From the NCBI GenBank assembly GCA_963843755.1, contig CAWJLS010000005.1, positions 186,001-250,000 on the forward strand: a stretch of DNA of 64,000 bases, in the 5' to 3' direction. The position numbers were made by a program, and so were the translations under genes. Position 1 is the first letter of the stretch, and the number at the start of each line of letters is the position of its first letter. Source of the stretch: CAWJLS01 sp963843755 (lineage in GTDB: Bacteria; Acidobacteriota; Thermoanaerobaculia; Multivoradales; DATKCC01). The notes under the pieces were generated by a model, which had not been told where the DNA came from, made no database searches, and saw nothing but the letters and a program-made list of their open reading frames with translations. Shown here piece after piece: positions 38,543 to 48,211 of this stretch.

Positions 38543-39730
38543 ATGCGTCTAGCCCAACGAGTCGCCCGCATCGGAGAATCTGCCACCTTGCGCGTCTCTC
38601 GGCGTGCCTCTCAGCTTCGTGCCGAGGGGGTCGACGTCATCGACCTCGGCGCCGGCGAGCCCGACTTCGACTCCCCGAGAGTCGCGGTCGAGGCGGCGCG
38701 CCGAGCGCTCGCCGAGGGGTTCACCCGCTACACCCCGGCGGCCGGCATCCCGCGGCTTCGTGCCGCGCTCGCCGAGCGCTATCGCACCGTCTACGGCGCA
38801 CCCTGGCGCGATGCCGACGTGCTGGTCACCGTCGGCGCCAAGGGGGCGCTCTTCGAGCTCGCCATGGCCCTCTTCGAGGAGGGGGACGAGGTGATCATCC
38901 CGTCGCCCTGCTGGGTCAGCTTCCCGGAGCAGATCCGGCTCAACGGCGCCGAGGTGGTCACCGTGCCGACCGATCCGGCCGAGGGGTTCCGCATCCGGGC
39001 CGAGCCCCTGATCGACGCCATCACGGACAAGACCAAGGCGATGATCGTCAACTCGCCGTGCAACCCGAGCGGCGGAGTCGTCGGACCTGCCGATCTCGAG
39101 CGCCTGGCCTCCGCCTGCGCCGAGCGCGACGTGCTGCTGATCACGGACGAGACTTACGAGCGGTTCGTCTACGACGGCTCCCACGCCAGCGCCGCGCCGC
39201 TGGCCAAAGAGCATCCGGAGTCGATCGTCCTGGTCGGCTCGTTCTCGAAGACCTACGCCATGACCGGATGGCGCATCGGCTACGTCTTCGGTCCACCGGC
39301 GGTGATCAAGGCGGTCGCGAACATCCAGAGCCACGCCACCTCCAACCCGACCAGCTTCGCCATGGTCGGCGCCCTGACGGCGCTCCAGGAGGCGGAGCCG
39401 GACGTGACCGAGATGATCGCCACCTACCGGACGCGCCGCGACGCCCTGATCCCGAAGCTCAACGCCCTGCGCGGCATCACCTGTGAGCCGCCCGCCGGCG
39501 CGTTCTACGCCTTCCCGGACGTCACCGGCACGTTCGACTCCCAGATCCGGGACTCCCTCGGCTTCGCCGAGAAGCTCCTGGAAGAGGCCGCTGTCGCGGT
39601 CGTCCCCGGGGCCGCGTTCGGCGCCGAGGGGCACGTGCGGATCTCGTTCGCCTGCTCGATGGAGGAGCTCAACCGGGCGATCGAGCGGATGGAGCACTTT
39701 CTCTCGGGCGCCCTGCCGTCCGCGCCGTAG
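38543..39730 (+). CDS. Class I/II pyridoxal aminotransferase (aspartate-type)
   Basis: 395 residues of aminotransferase subfamily I-gamma: IDLGAGEPDFDSPR, FTRYTPAAGIPRLRAALAE, the cofactor-binding VNSPCNPSGGVV, DETYERFVYDG and the PLP lysine in VGSFSKTYAMTGWRIGYVF. The carboxylate-binding arginine lies in HVRISFACSMEELNRAI. It transfers amino groups between aspartate (or similar) and 2-oxoglutarate. It stands alone, 201 bases before the acetyltransferase fusion. Confidence 0.92.
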   Translation: MRLAQRVARIGESATLRVSRRASQLRAEGVDVIDLGAGEPDFDSPRVAVEAARRALAEGFTRYTPAAGIPRLRAALAERYRTVYGAPWRDADVLVTVGAKGALFELAMALFEEGDEVIIPSPCWVSFPEQIRLNGAEVVTVPTDPAEGFRIRAEPLIDAITDKTKAMIVNSPCNPSGGVVGPADLERLASACAERDVLLITDETYERFVYDGSHASAAPLAKEHPESIVLVGSFSKTYAMTGWRIGYVFGPPAVIKAVANIQSHATSNPTSFAMVGALTALQEAEPDVTEMIATYRTRRDALIPKLNALRGITCEPPAGAFYAFPDVTGTFDSQIRDSLGFAEKLLEEAAVAVVPGAAFGAEGHVRISFACSMEELNRAIERMEHFLSGALPSAP

Positions 39731-39883
39731 CCGGATCACCGCCACCGGCCCCGGTTCGCCCCCTCGGCGGCCAGCCGTCGATGGGCGACGGGCCGCTGTG
39801 GTCGCCATGGGCACCCCCGCAGGCGCCTCGGCTGAGCAACTCCGACCGCCGGTTCGCCGGGATTCCGCGAGGGTGGGGCGTGC

Positions 39884-39889
39884 TAAGCT
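39884..39889 (+). promoter_or_regulatory. -10-like box TAAGCT before the acetyltransferase fusion
   Basis: TAAGCT in TGCTAAGCTGACC lies about 42 bases before ATG 39932; the -35 is weak. The same hexamer serves the promoter at 57720-57748. Confidence 0.35.
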
Positions 39890-39931
39890 GACCTCGTCGG
39901 GCCCACCTCTCCGGTTCGCCCGACGACGATC

Positions 39932-40873
39932 ATGAAGCCCCGTCAGTGCGAGCTCGAGATCCGACGGGCCGCCGAGCTGGACGTCCCGGCCATCCAGCAG
40001 GTCGCCCGCGAAGCCTGGGACGCGACCTACGCCGGGTTCCTGGGAGATGTCGCCCGCCGGGAGATCCGCGGCCACATGTACTCGGAGCGGGCGCTCCGGG
40101 AAGACCTGGGGCGGTGCGGCTCCCACTTCTTCGTCGCCGGCATCGAACAGACCGTCGTCGCCTTCGGTGAGTTCGTGCCCGCGGGCGGCTCCGGCGAGGT
40201 AGTGCGGATCGCGGTGCGGCCGGCCTGGCAACGCCACGGCATCGCCACCGCCCTGCTGCATCGCGGTCTCGACGCCCTCGCCGCCGAGGGCGCCGGCGAG
40301 GTGACGGCCGGCATCGAGCGCGAGGACGAGCCGGCTCGCAGCTTCTTCGAGGCCCACGGCTTCCAGCGCATCGACGACCACGGCCGCGACACGCCGCGGG
40401 AGATGCGCACGCCCGACGTCGACCTGCTCGAGTACGCACGCGCGATCTCGTCAGGGAGCGCGCCGAGCGCCGGTCCGACCGCCACCGGCCGGATCGAGGT
40501 CTGGTGCGACGATGGCCGGGTCTGCCCGCGCTGCCTGCGGCGCTACGCCCGCGGCGTCTCCCGCTGCGCCGACTGCGGCGTGTCGCTGGTGGCCGAAGCG
40601 CCCGCGCGTCCGCGCGGCGACGGACACCGTTTCGTGCCGCTGCTACGGACGAACGACGAGAGCCGCCTCACCTTCGTCAGCTCCGCCCTCGAGAGCTCGG
40701 ACATCGCGTTCTCGGTCCATCCGGGCCACTCGGGTCACTCGGGTCACTCAGGTGAAGGCGAGATCGGGCCGGTCGCGACCTTCGAAGTGTCGGTGCCGCC
40801 GGGGCGGATCGACGAGGCCCGTGAGGTGATCGAGCGCCTGGACGAGGCGCCGGTGGCGGTCGAGGACGAGTGA
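39932..40873 (+). CDS. GNAT acetyltransferase fused to zinc ribbon and DUF2007-like domain
   Basis: 313 residues. The first 160 are a GNAT fold, with the acetyl-CoA motif VRPAWQRHGIATALLHRGL and ARSFFEAHGFQRI. A zinc ribbon follows (CPRCLRRYARGVSRCADCG), then a DUF2007-like alpha/beta domain (FVPLLRTNDESRLTFVSSALESS to EVIERLDEAPVAV). The stand-alone gene at 49563 has a similar domain. A GHSGHSGHS stretch comes from three 9-base repeats. The stop overlaps the next gene (GTGA). Substrate unknown. Confidence 0.8.
   Translation: MKPRQCELEIRRAAELDVPAIQQVAREAWDATYAGFLGDVARREIRGHMYSERALREDLGRCGSHFFVAGIEQTVVAFGEFVPAGGSGEVVRIAVRPAWQRHGIATALLHRGLDALAAEGAGEVTAGIEREDEPARSFFEAHGFQRIDDHGRDTPREMRTPDVDLLEYARAISSGSAPSAGPTATGRIEVWCDDGRVCPRCLRRYARGVSRCADCGVSLVAEAPARPRGDGHRFVPLLRTNDESRLTFVSSALESSDIAFSVHPGHSGHSGHSGEGEIGPVATFEVSVPPGRIDEAREVIERLDEAPVAVEDE
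40723..40749 (+). repeat. Three 9-base tandem repeats within the acetyltransferase gene
   Basis: The unit GGGTCACTC occurs three times (first copy GGGCCACTC) and encodes Gly-His-Ser three times in frame. It is a likely site of length variation. Confidence 0.85.
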
Positions 40874-41445
40874 GCGACGGTCCCGCGCGGCCCGGCCGGA
40901 CCGGGTCCGGGCGCTCCGACGGACGACCGCCGGGCCGGCCGGGGCGGCTCGTGCTGGCGGCGCTCGCCGCCCTCTCCCTGCTGCTGCTCGCCGGCCTGCT
41001 GGTCCCGGGCCGGTTCCCGAGCGGCCTCTTCGCCTTGGCGACCACCGCCTTCCCGGTCGTGCTGATGGCGCTCGGTGCCCGCCGGGGCGGGAACCTCGAT
41101 CGGCGGGTGGCGGTGGTCTTGGGCCTCCTGTTCGTCCTGCTCGAAGCGTCGGCGCTCGGCATCTTGACCCTTGCTGGCAACGGCGGTGAGGCCTCGTCGA
41201 GGATCTCCTGGAGCCTCTTCGGCCTGCCGGCGGCGGCCCTGGTCCAGCTCGCGGGGCTCTGGCTCCTGCCGCTGCCGCTGGTCGCGTTCGCCTACGCCTG
41301 GACCTTCGACCGCACCGGCGTCACCCGCGAGGATCTGGCCGCCCTCCGCCGCCGGGCCTCGTCGACCGGCCGGACGGATGCTCCGGGCGCTGCGGGCGAT
41401 CCGGCCCTGCATGTCGCCCCGGCAGACCGTCGCGAGCGTCCCTGA
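40870..41445 (+). CDS. Membrane protein paired with a sodium symporter
   Basis: 191 residues from GTG 40870 (GTGA overlap with the upstream gene). Four hydrophobic segments are visible: LVLAALAALSLLLLAGLLV, LFALATTAFPVVLMALG, AVVLGLLFVLLEASALGIL and LVQLAGLWLLPLPLVAFAYAW. The N and C termini are Arg/Pro-rich and cytosolic. No family recognised, but small membrane partners encoded just before SSS symporters are common (as with YhdT-PanF). A role as symporter subunit is inferred. Confidence 0.65.
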   Translation: MSDGPARPGRTGSGRSDGRPPGRPGRLVLAALAALSLLLLAGLLVPGRFPSGLFALATTAFPVVLMALGARRGGNLDRRVAVVLGLLFVLLEASALGILTLAGNGGEASSRISWSLFGLPAAALVQLAGLWLLPLPLVAFAYAWTFDRTGVTREDLAALRRRASSTGRTDAPGAAGDPALHVAPADRRERP

Positions 41446-41469
41446 CCCCGATCCACGACCCTCGATTCC

Positions 41470-42999
41470 GTGCCCCTCGTCGATTCGCTTCTCGACCGGC
41501 CCGTCATCCTGGCCTGCGCCGTCGCCTACCTGGCGGCGATGGTGGCGATCGGCGCCTGGTCGGCCCGGCGCACGCGGACCTCCCGGGACTTCTTCATCGC
41601 CGGCCAGAAGATCGGCCTGCTGGTCACCGGTCTCGCCACGACCTCGGCCGCGTTCAGCGGCTTCGTGTTCCTGGGCGGCCCCGGGCTGACCTACCGGCTC
41701 GGCGTGGCGTCGCTGTTCATCGTGCTGTCGGTCTCGTTCACTTCCGGCCTGCTCTGCTGGACCGTCGGCAAGCGCCTCCGCCTGCTCGCCGAGGTGCGCG
41801 AGGTCTACACGGTGCCGGACGCCATCGCGGCGCGGTTCCGGAGCCGGTGGGCGGCCGGGCTGGCCGCCGGGGCGGTGCTCGCCGGCACCGTCGCCTACCT
41901 GGGCGCGCAGATCCAGGCGCTCGGCCTGCTGGTCGAGGCGATCTTCGGGCTGCGGGCGCCGCTGGGGGCGTGGAGCCTGCCCGTGGGGATGGCGGTAGGC
42001 GTCGCCCTGATCCTGGCCTACGCGGTCGCCGGCGGGATGGTGGCCGGGGTCTACACCGACCTCGTCCAGGGGCTGCTCATGGCCGGCACGGGGGTGGCGG
42101 TCTTCGCCGTGGCGGTGGGGGCCGGCGGCGGCGTCCACCGGATCGTGGAGTCGATCGCTGGTTCGGAGCGCTTCGGCGCCGCGTTTCTCGATCCCCTGGG
42201 GACGGTGCCGGTGGCGACCGCCTTCGGCTTCCTGTTCGTCTTCTCGGTCGGTGTCCTCGGACAGCCCCAGATGCTCCACAAGTTCTACATGCTCGACGAC
42301 CCGCGGAAGCTCCGCTACCTGCCGGCGGTGATCGCCGTCTCCCAGAGCCTGTGCGTCCTCATCTGGCTCGGCGTCGGCCTGGCGGTGCCGGCCCTGGTGG
42401 CGCAAGGGCGGCTCGCGCCGCTCGCCGATCCGGACCAGGCGGCGCCGGAGCTGCTCCTGGGGTTCGCGCCGGCGGCGGTGGCGGGCCTGGCGTTCGTCGG
42501 CGTTCTGGCGGCGATCATGTCGACGGCCGACTCGTTCGTGAACATCGCCTCAGCAGCCCTGGTGCGCGACCTGCCCCGGGCCTTGGGCCGGCGCCTGGAC
42601 CACGAGCTGCGCTGGGGCCGGGGGGCGGTGGTCGTCGTGGCCGTGGCGTCGGCCGCCTTCGCCTGGGCCTACGGCGACCTGATCGCCCTGCTGGGCACCT
42701 TCGCCTTCGGCACCTTCGCGGCCGCCCTGGCGCCAGCGGTGGCGGTGGGCCTCAACTGGCGTCGGGTGACGCCGGCCGCGGCCGTGGCGTCGATCGCCAC
42801 CGGCACCGGGCTCAACCTGGGGCTCGAGCTGGGGAGGAAGTTCGGTTGGCTGCCGGAGGGGATGCTCCCTGCCGGGGTGCTCCCCAGCGCCGTGGCGCTG
42901 GCGGCCTCGTTCCTCGTGCTGTTCGTCGTGACCTGGGCGACCGGGCGGCCGGAGGGGGACGGGGTGGAGGAGGACGTGGCGGCGGTGATGGAGATGTGA
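41470..42999 (+). CDS. Sodium:solute symporter (SSS family)
   Basis: 509 residues from GTG 41470, with about 13 transmembrane helices of the LeuT-like SSS family. Marks include SRDFFIAGQKIGLLVTGLAT, AAFSGFVFLGGPGLTYRLG, a GQPQMLHKFYMLDDP loop and the sodium-site helix LAAIMSTADSFVNIAS. Closest in style to PutP/PanF/acetate-type carriers; the substrate cannot be read. It lies 24 bases after its probable small membrane partner. Confidence 0.9.
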   Translation: MPLVDSLLDRPVILACAVAYLAAMVAIGAWSARRTRTSRDFFIAGQKIGLLVTGLATTSAAFSGFVFLGGPGLTYRLGVASLFIVLSVSFTSGLLCWTVGKRLRLLAEVREVYTVPDAIAARFRSRWAAGLAAGAVLAGTVAYLGAQIQALGLLVEAIFGLRAPLGAWSLPVGMAVGVALILAYAVAGGMVAGVYTDLVQGLLMAGTGVAVFAVAVGAGGGVHRIVESIAGSERFGAAFLDPLGTVPVATAFGFLFVFSVGVLGQPQMLHKFYMLDDPRKLRYLPAVIAVSQSLCVLIWLGVGLAVPALVAQGRLAPLADPDQAAPELLLGFAPAAVAGLAFVGVLAAIMSTADSFVNIASAALVRDLPRALGRRLDHELRWGRGAVVVVAVASAAFAWAYGDLIALLGTFAFGTFAAALAPAVAVGLNWRRVTPAAAVASIATGTGLNLGLELGRKFGWLPEGMLPAGVLPSAVALAASFLVLFVVTWATGRPEGDGVEEDVAAVMEM

Positions 43000-43335
43000 G
43001 GACGTGCGGGCGAGGGGTCTGCCGGGAGCGGGTCGGGAGGCCCGGCCTCCGGGACGGCGAGCGAACTGGACGGCTGGGAGATCTGCGCTCGCCTCGGTTC
43101 GGACCGCGCCGGGCCCTGCTGCCGGTTCCATGGCCGTCGCGGGCGCGGTCCTCAACGCCCTCCGGCCGGGCCTCCCGACCCGCTCCATCCGCGGACCGTT
43201 CGCCTTCCCCGCCCTGGCTACGTCTACGTTTGTGCCGCTCCTACCGGAGTCTGCACGCCCGGATCGTCGTTGGCCGGGCCGTGTCTGAAGGGTGTCCGGC
43301 CATGCAAGGAGTCGGGGACTTCGGATCGGGATGGA
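43000..43335. other. 336-base gap with a diverged direct repeat
   Basis: No credible gene. It contains one copy of a 42-base repeat whose second copy lies in the 3-prime end of the SRAP gene. No terminator was recognised after the symporter gene. Confidence 0.5.
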
Positions 43336-43398
43336 CTAGGACGGCGATTCTGCTTCTCCTACCGGATCGAGGACGTCAGGATCGTCGTTGGCCGGGCT
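43238..43398. repeat. Diverged direct repeat (43238-43279 and 43356-43398)
   Basis: Both copies begin CTCCTACCGGA and end GGATCGTCGTTGGCCGGGC, with a variable centre. The second copy encodes the C-terminal tail of SRAP. A partial duplication or a recombined gene end is suggested. Confidence 0.6.
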
Positions 43399-44049
43399 GT
43401 TGACTCGCTTGGAGACGGGGTAGGCCATCATCTCGGACGGTTCGTAGGGGCGGAGCAGCGGCTGGAGGCGCTCGCGCTCGCCGACCTCACGGTCGAGCCA
43501 GAGGTCGTAGTCCTCGGGGTGGAGGATGACCGGCATGCGGTGGTGGACTCCTGACACCAGCTCGTTGGCCTCGGTGGTGAGGATGGTGCAGGAGTCGATC
43601 GGCGGCGGGGCCGTGTCCGGGTCGGCGCTCTTCTCCTTCGGCTCCCAGTGGGCGTAGAGGCCGGCGAAGGCGAACGGGACGCCGCTCTTCAGGCGGAAGT
43701 ACCACGGCTGCTTGGCGCCGCCCTCGACCTTCTGCCATTCGAAGAAGCCGTCGGCCAGGATCAGGCAGCGCTTGCGCTTGAAGCTGGAGCGGAACGACGG
43801 CTTTTCGGCGGCGGTCTCGGCCCGGGCGTTGATCATCTTGTTGCCGATCGACGGGTCCTTGGCCCAGGGGGGGACGAGGCCCCAGCGGAGGCGGGCGAAA
43901 CCGCGCTCGCCCTGCTCGTTCTGGCCGATGGTGGCGACCTCTTCGCTCGGCGGGATGTTGTAGCGGGCGGTAAGCTCCGGGATCTCGGAGAGGTCGAAGA
44001 GGTCGGCGACCAGCTCGCCGGGGGTCGTGAGGGTGTAACGGCCGCACAT
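43336..44049 (-). CDS. SRAP/HMCES (YedK) abasic-site protein
   Basis: 237 residues from ATG 44049, chosen because the family needs Cys2 exposed after Met removal: M-CGRYTLTTPGELV. Other marks are ARYNIPPSEEVATIGQNE, LRWGLVPPWAKDPSIGNKMINARAET, ILADGFFEWQKVEGG, TTEANELVSGVHHRMPVIL and the catalytic His in HHRMP. It forms a covalent thiazolidine cross-link to abasic sites in single-stranded DNA and protects them. The C-terminal tail (about 215-237) is acidic and outside the core. A -10 box may permit a longer form (see findings). Confidence 0.92.
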   Translation of the reverse strand: MCGRYTLTTPGELVADLFDLSEIPELTARYNIPPSEEVATIGQNEQGERGFARLRWGLVPPWAKDPSIGNKMINARAETAAEKPSFRSSFKRKRCLILADGFFEWQKVEGGAKQPWYFRLKSGVPFAFAGLYAHWEPKEKSADPDTAPPPIDSCTILTTEANELVSGVHHRMPVILHPEDYDLWLDREVGERERLQPLLRPYEPSEMMAYPVSKRVNSPANDDPDVLDPVGEAESPS

Positions 44050-44166
44050 GGGGGGCTCCTCGGGGGTGACGGGTTTGCTCAGGTGGCGAAGAGCATCCAG
44101 GAGAGGGCGTCGGCGAAGCGTCTTGGTGCGGATCGTCTTCAGCAGCCAGGCGAAGAACACGAAGGC

Positions 44167-44172
44167 ATTCTA
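44167..44172 (-). promoter_or_regulatory. -10 box TAGAAT upstream of SRAP
   Basis: The minus strand reads CGCTAGAATGCC. The box ends 6 bases before an in-frame GTG at 44160 and about 117 bases before ATG 44049. Confidence 0.4.
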
Positions 44173-44252
44173 GCGCCGGGAGGGCGGACGCTTCCGGCTC
44201 GTCGCCGAGCGTGCAGTCGTGCTATCGTGCAGCTTCACCAGAGACTCGATAG

Positions 44253-44495
44253 ATGAGTATCAAGACCATCGGCCGCAACGGACAGATCTCCCTCGGCAAG
44301 GAGTACGCCGGGCGGACGGTCCAGGTGGAGGAGATCGAGGACGGCGTGTGGATCGTCAAGACGGGCGAGTTCGTTCCGAACGGCGAGCGCTGGCTGCACG
44401 CGTCCGAGGTCGCCGAGCCCCTCGACGAGGCGATCCGCTGGGCCGAGGAGACCCCGCCGCGCGAGACCGAGGTCGATGCTCTCGAGAAAGGGTAG
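44253..44495 (+). CDS. Putative antitoxin (AbrB-like N terminus)
   Basis: 80 residues. The N terminus MSIKTIGRNGQISLGKEYAG looks like the swapped-hairpin AbrB/MazE DNA-binding fold, followed by an acidic helical tail (ASEVAEPLDEAIRWAEETPP) that could mask a toxin. The next gene begins directly at the base after its stop codon. TATCGT at 44223-44228 is a possible -10. A type II antitoxin is inferred from size, order and composition. Confidence 0.6.
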   Translation: MSIKTIGRNGQISLGKEYAGRTVQVEEIEDGVWIVKTGEFVPNGERWLHASEVAEPLDEAIRWAEETPPRETEVDALEKG

Positions 44496-44804
44496 ATGGA
44501 CTCTCTGGGAACCCTCCGGCTCGACCTCAACAACCCGACCTTCCAGCGCCAGCTCTTCGACCTGCCGAAGCAGGACCAGCGAGCGGTGCTCAACACGCTG
44601 AAGAAGCTCTCCCGCATGACTTGGGAGCAGGTCTACGGCGACCCGGGCCTCAAGTGGGAGGCGATCCTCTCGAAGCAGGGGCCCGGAGGCCGGCGGCTCT
44701 ACACCTTTCGCTGCGGCAAGGGGTTCCGCGCGGTCGCCTTCCGGCAGGACGACTTCCTCCGCCTGCTCACGCTGCACCCGGACCACGACTCGGCGTACCG
44801 GTAG
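44496..44804 (+). CDS. Putative RelE/ParE-like toxin
   Basis: 102 residues immediately after the antitoxin-like gene. Basic, with the RelE-like course: helix (PTFQRQLFDLPKQDQRAVLNTLKKL), then beta strands with LKWEAILSKQGPGGRRLYTFR and KGFRAVAFRQDDFLRLLTLH, and a terminal HPDHDSAYR. The late Arg/Tyr/His residues fit a ribosome-dependent nuclease, but the match is by eye only. Confidence 0.58.
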   Translation: MDSLGTLRLDLNNPTFQRQLFDLPKQDQRAVLNTLKKLSRMTWEQVYGDPGLKWEAILSKQGPGGRRLYTFRCGKGFRAVAFRQDDFLRLLTLHPDHDSAYR

Positions 44805-44810
44805 GTGTCC

Positions 44811-44846
44811 GCGCGGCGAGACCGCGACCACGTGGTCCCGCCGCGC
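44811..44846 (+). terminator. REP-like hairpin after the toxin gene
   Basis: GCGCGGCGAGACC and GGTCCCGCCGCGC pair over 13 bases with one mismatch and a 10-base loop. The right side GGTCCCGCCGCGCAGACTCC is identical to 29678-29697. Confidence 0.5.
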
Positions 44847-44870
44847 AGACTCCCAGGTTCGAGATAAAGA

Positions 44871-44900
44871 ACGGGCGGCCGCCCCGGAGCGGCCGCCCGT
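44871..44900 (-). terminator. Intrinsic terminator of the ferredoxin oxidoreductase operon
   Basis: ACGGGCGGCCGC and GCGGCCGCCCGT form a perfect 12-base stem with a 6-base loop. On the minus strand it is followed by TCTTTATC, a T-rich tail, 19 bases after the stop at 44919. Confidence 0.75.
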
Positions 44901-44918
44901 TTCGATCGTCGGCGGTGC

Positions 44919-46353
<1,435 letters not shown>

Positions 46354-46361
<8 letters not shown>

Positions 46362-47850
46362 GGGTCACCTCCTCCAGGGTCTCCTCGAGGACCCCGTCTC
46401 CCGGCCGACCTCCGTTGCGGCGGGTGGCTTCGAGCTGCTGGACGGCGCGCACGATCTCGTCCTGTTGGGGGAGCATGCCGCCGAGGCGGCGCACCGAGCG
46501 GAGCGGTCCGAGGACGTGGATCCCGCGGTGGCTCAGGGCCAGGCGGAGCTCGTCCTCGAGCTGACCCGGCCCGGCCTCGACCACCACCACCCCCTTGGCC
46601 CGGCGGATCGGCTCCTCCAGCAGGTCGATGGGGAAGGGCCACAGGGTCTGGGGCCGGAACAGGCCGGCCTTGATGCCCTGCTCGCGCAGCACGCGGATCG
46701 CGCCCTTGGCCATGCGCGACGGGGTGTTGCAGGCGATGATCAGCCAGTCGGCGTCGTCGCAGGCGACCCGCTCGGCCCGCTGGAGCTCGGCCTTCATCCG
46801 GTCGTACTTGGCGTTGAGCCGGTGGTTGTGGGCCTCGAGATCAGGCTCCGCCAGGTAGATCGAGGTGTGGAGGTTGCGCCGGTGGGCCCGGTCGCCGTAG
46901 ACCGCCCACTCCGGCACGCCCGGCTCCACCAGGTGGTCCGGCAGGTTGACCCGGCCGGTCATCTGGCCCAGGTGCCCGTCGCCGGCGACGATCACCGGGG
47001 TGCGGTAGCGGAAGGCCAGGTCGAAGGCCTCCATGGTGAAGTCGAGCATCTCCTGGGGCGTCGCGGGGGCGAGCACCGGCGCGTGGGTGTTGCCGTGGCC
47101 GAGGCCGCGGCAGACCAGCTTGATGTCGGCCTGCTCGGGGCCGATGTTGCCCAGCCCCGGCCCGCCGCGCATGACGTTGACGATCACCCCGGGCAGCTCC
47201 GCGCCGATCATGTAGGAGATCCCTTCGAGCATGAGCGAGAAGCCGGGCGAGGAGGTGAAGGTCATGCAGCGGACACCGGCACCGCCGGCGCCGTACATCA
47301 TGTTGATCGTCGCCACCTCGGAGACCGCCTGGACGAAGTGGCCGTTCAGGTGGGGGAGCAGCCGCGCCATCAGCTCGGCGCCCTCGGTCGACGGCGTGAT
47401 CGGGTAGCCGAAGAAGTGGCGGCAGCCGGCCAGCAGCGCTCCGACGGCGGAGGCGTGGGCGCCCTTCATCACCATCGGCTGGAGGGCGGGCAGCGGGTGG
47501 CGGCGATCCGCCGTCCCGGTCGGCTCCGGCGCCGACGACGGCCGCGGCCCGAAGAAGGCGGCCGGGTCGGTGACCTCCGGATCGAACTCCGGCTCCGGCT
47601 GGCGCAGCAGGCCCCACGGCTCCGGGCAGGCGTCGAAGCACAGGCCGCAGGCGTTGCACAGGTCGAGGTCGACCGTCACCGGGCGCAGGCCGGTGCGCGG
47701 GTCGATCTCGTCCGCATAGGTGATCGCGCCCTTGGGGCAGGCCTCGATGCAGCGGCCGCACGACTTGCAGTACTGGGGATAAAGAAAGGGCTTGGGCTTC
47801 GAGCGGGCCTTGGTCGCCGGTTCTCGGCCCTGGGCGTTCGCGACGGACAT
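46354..47850 (-). CDS. 2-oxoglutarate:ferredoxin oxidoreductase, fused ferredoxin-alpha subunits
   Basis: 498 residues from ATG 47850. An N-terminal dicluster ferredoxin (CKSCGRCIEACPKG and CNACGLCFDACPE) is fused through a linker to a KorA-type alpha subunit. That subunit shows MVMKGAHASAVGALLAGCRHFFGYPITPSTEG, TINMMYGAGGAGVRCMTFTSSPG, MRGGPGLGNIGPEQAD and GDGHLGQMTGRVNLP. With the beta-gamma gene it packs the four Kor subunits into two chains. It diverges from gdhA across 361 bases. Confidence 0.92.
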
Positions 47851-48211
47851 CGAGTCACCCCCGGGAGTCTTGGTTGTCCTCTTGATCGAAGCGACGCCCG
47901 GGCGGACTTCGCGCGAGCGCGCAGACTCTTCGTCTCCTCGATCGAGCGTGTCGCCGCGGCGCCCGCCGGGCAACGCCCGATGGGGTAGGGCGGCTCTCGC
48001 CGCGAGCGGGGTCTGGCTCCGCGGCCTCCCTCCGGGCATCACGGGGGACCACCCCGTAGGGGGGTTGCGGACCCTCCCGGCACTCGTGGGAAACTAGGGC
48101 GAGCCAACTCCCTGAGAGTTCCTCCCCGACCCCTACCGATTCAGCGGCCGACCGGCCCAAACCCCGATCCATCCCGATCCCACCAGCAGAAAACACGGAG
48201 GTCTACGCGAG
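47851..48211. other. 361-base divergent region of the 2-oxoglutarate genes
   Basis: It separates the Kor operon (minus) from gdhA (plus). Several short inverted repeats occur (for example around ACGGGGGACCACCCCGT, 48041-48057), as does a TAGTTT box on the minus strand near 48095. No promoter is convincing in either direction, and no gene is seen. Confidence 0.4.
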
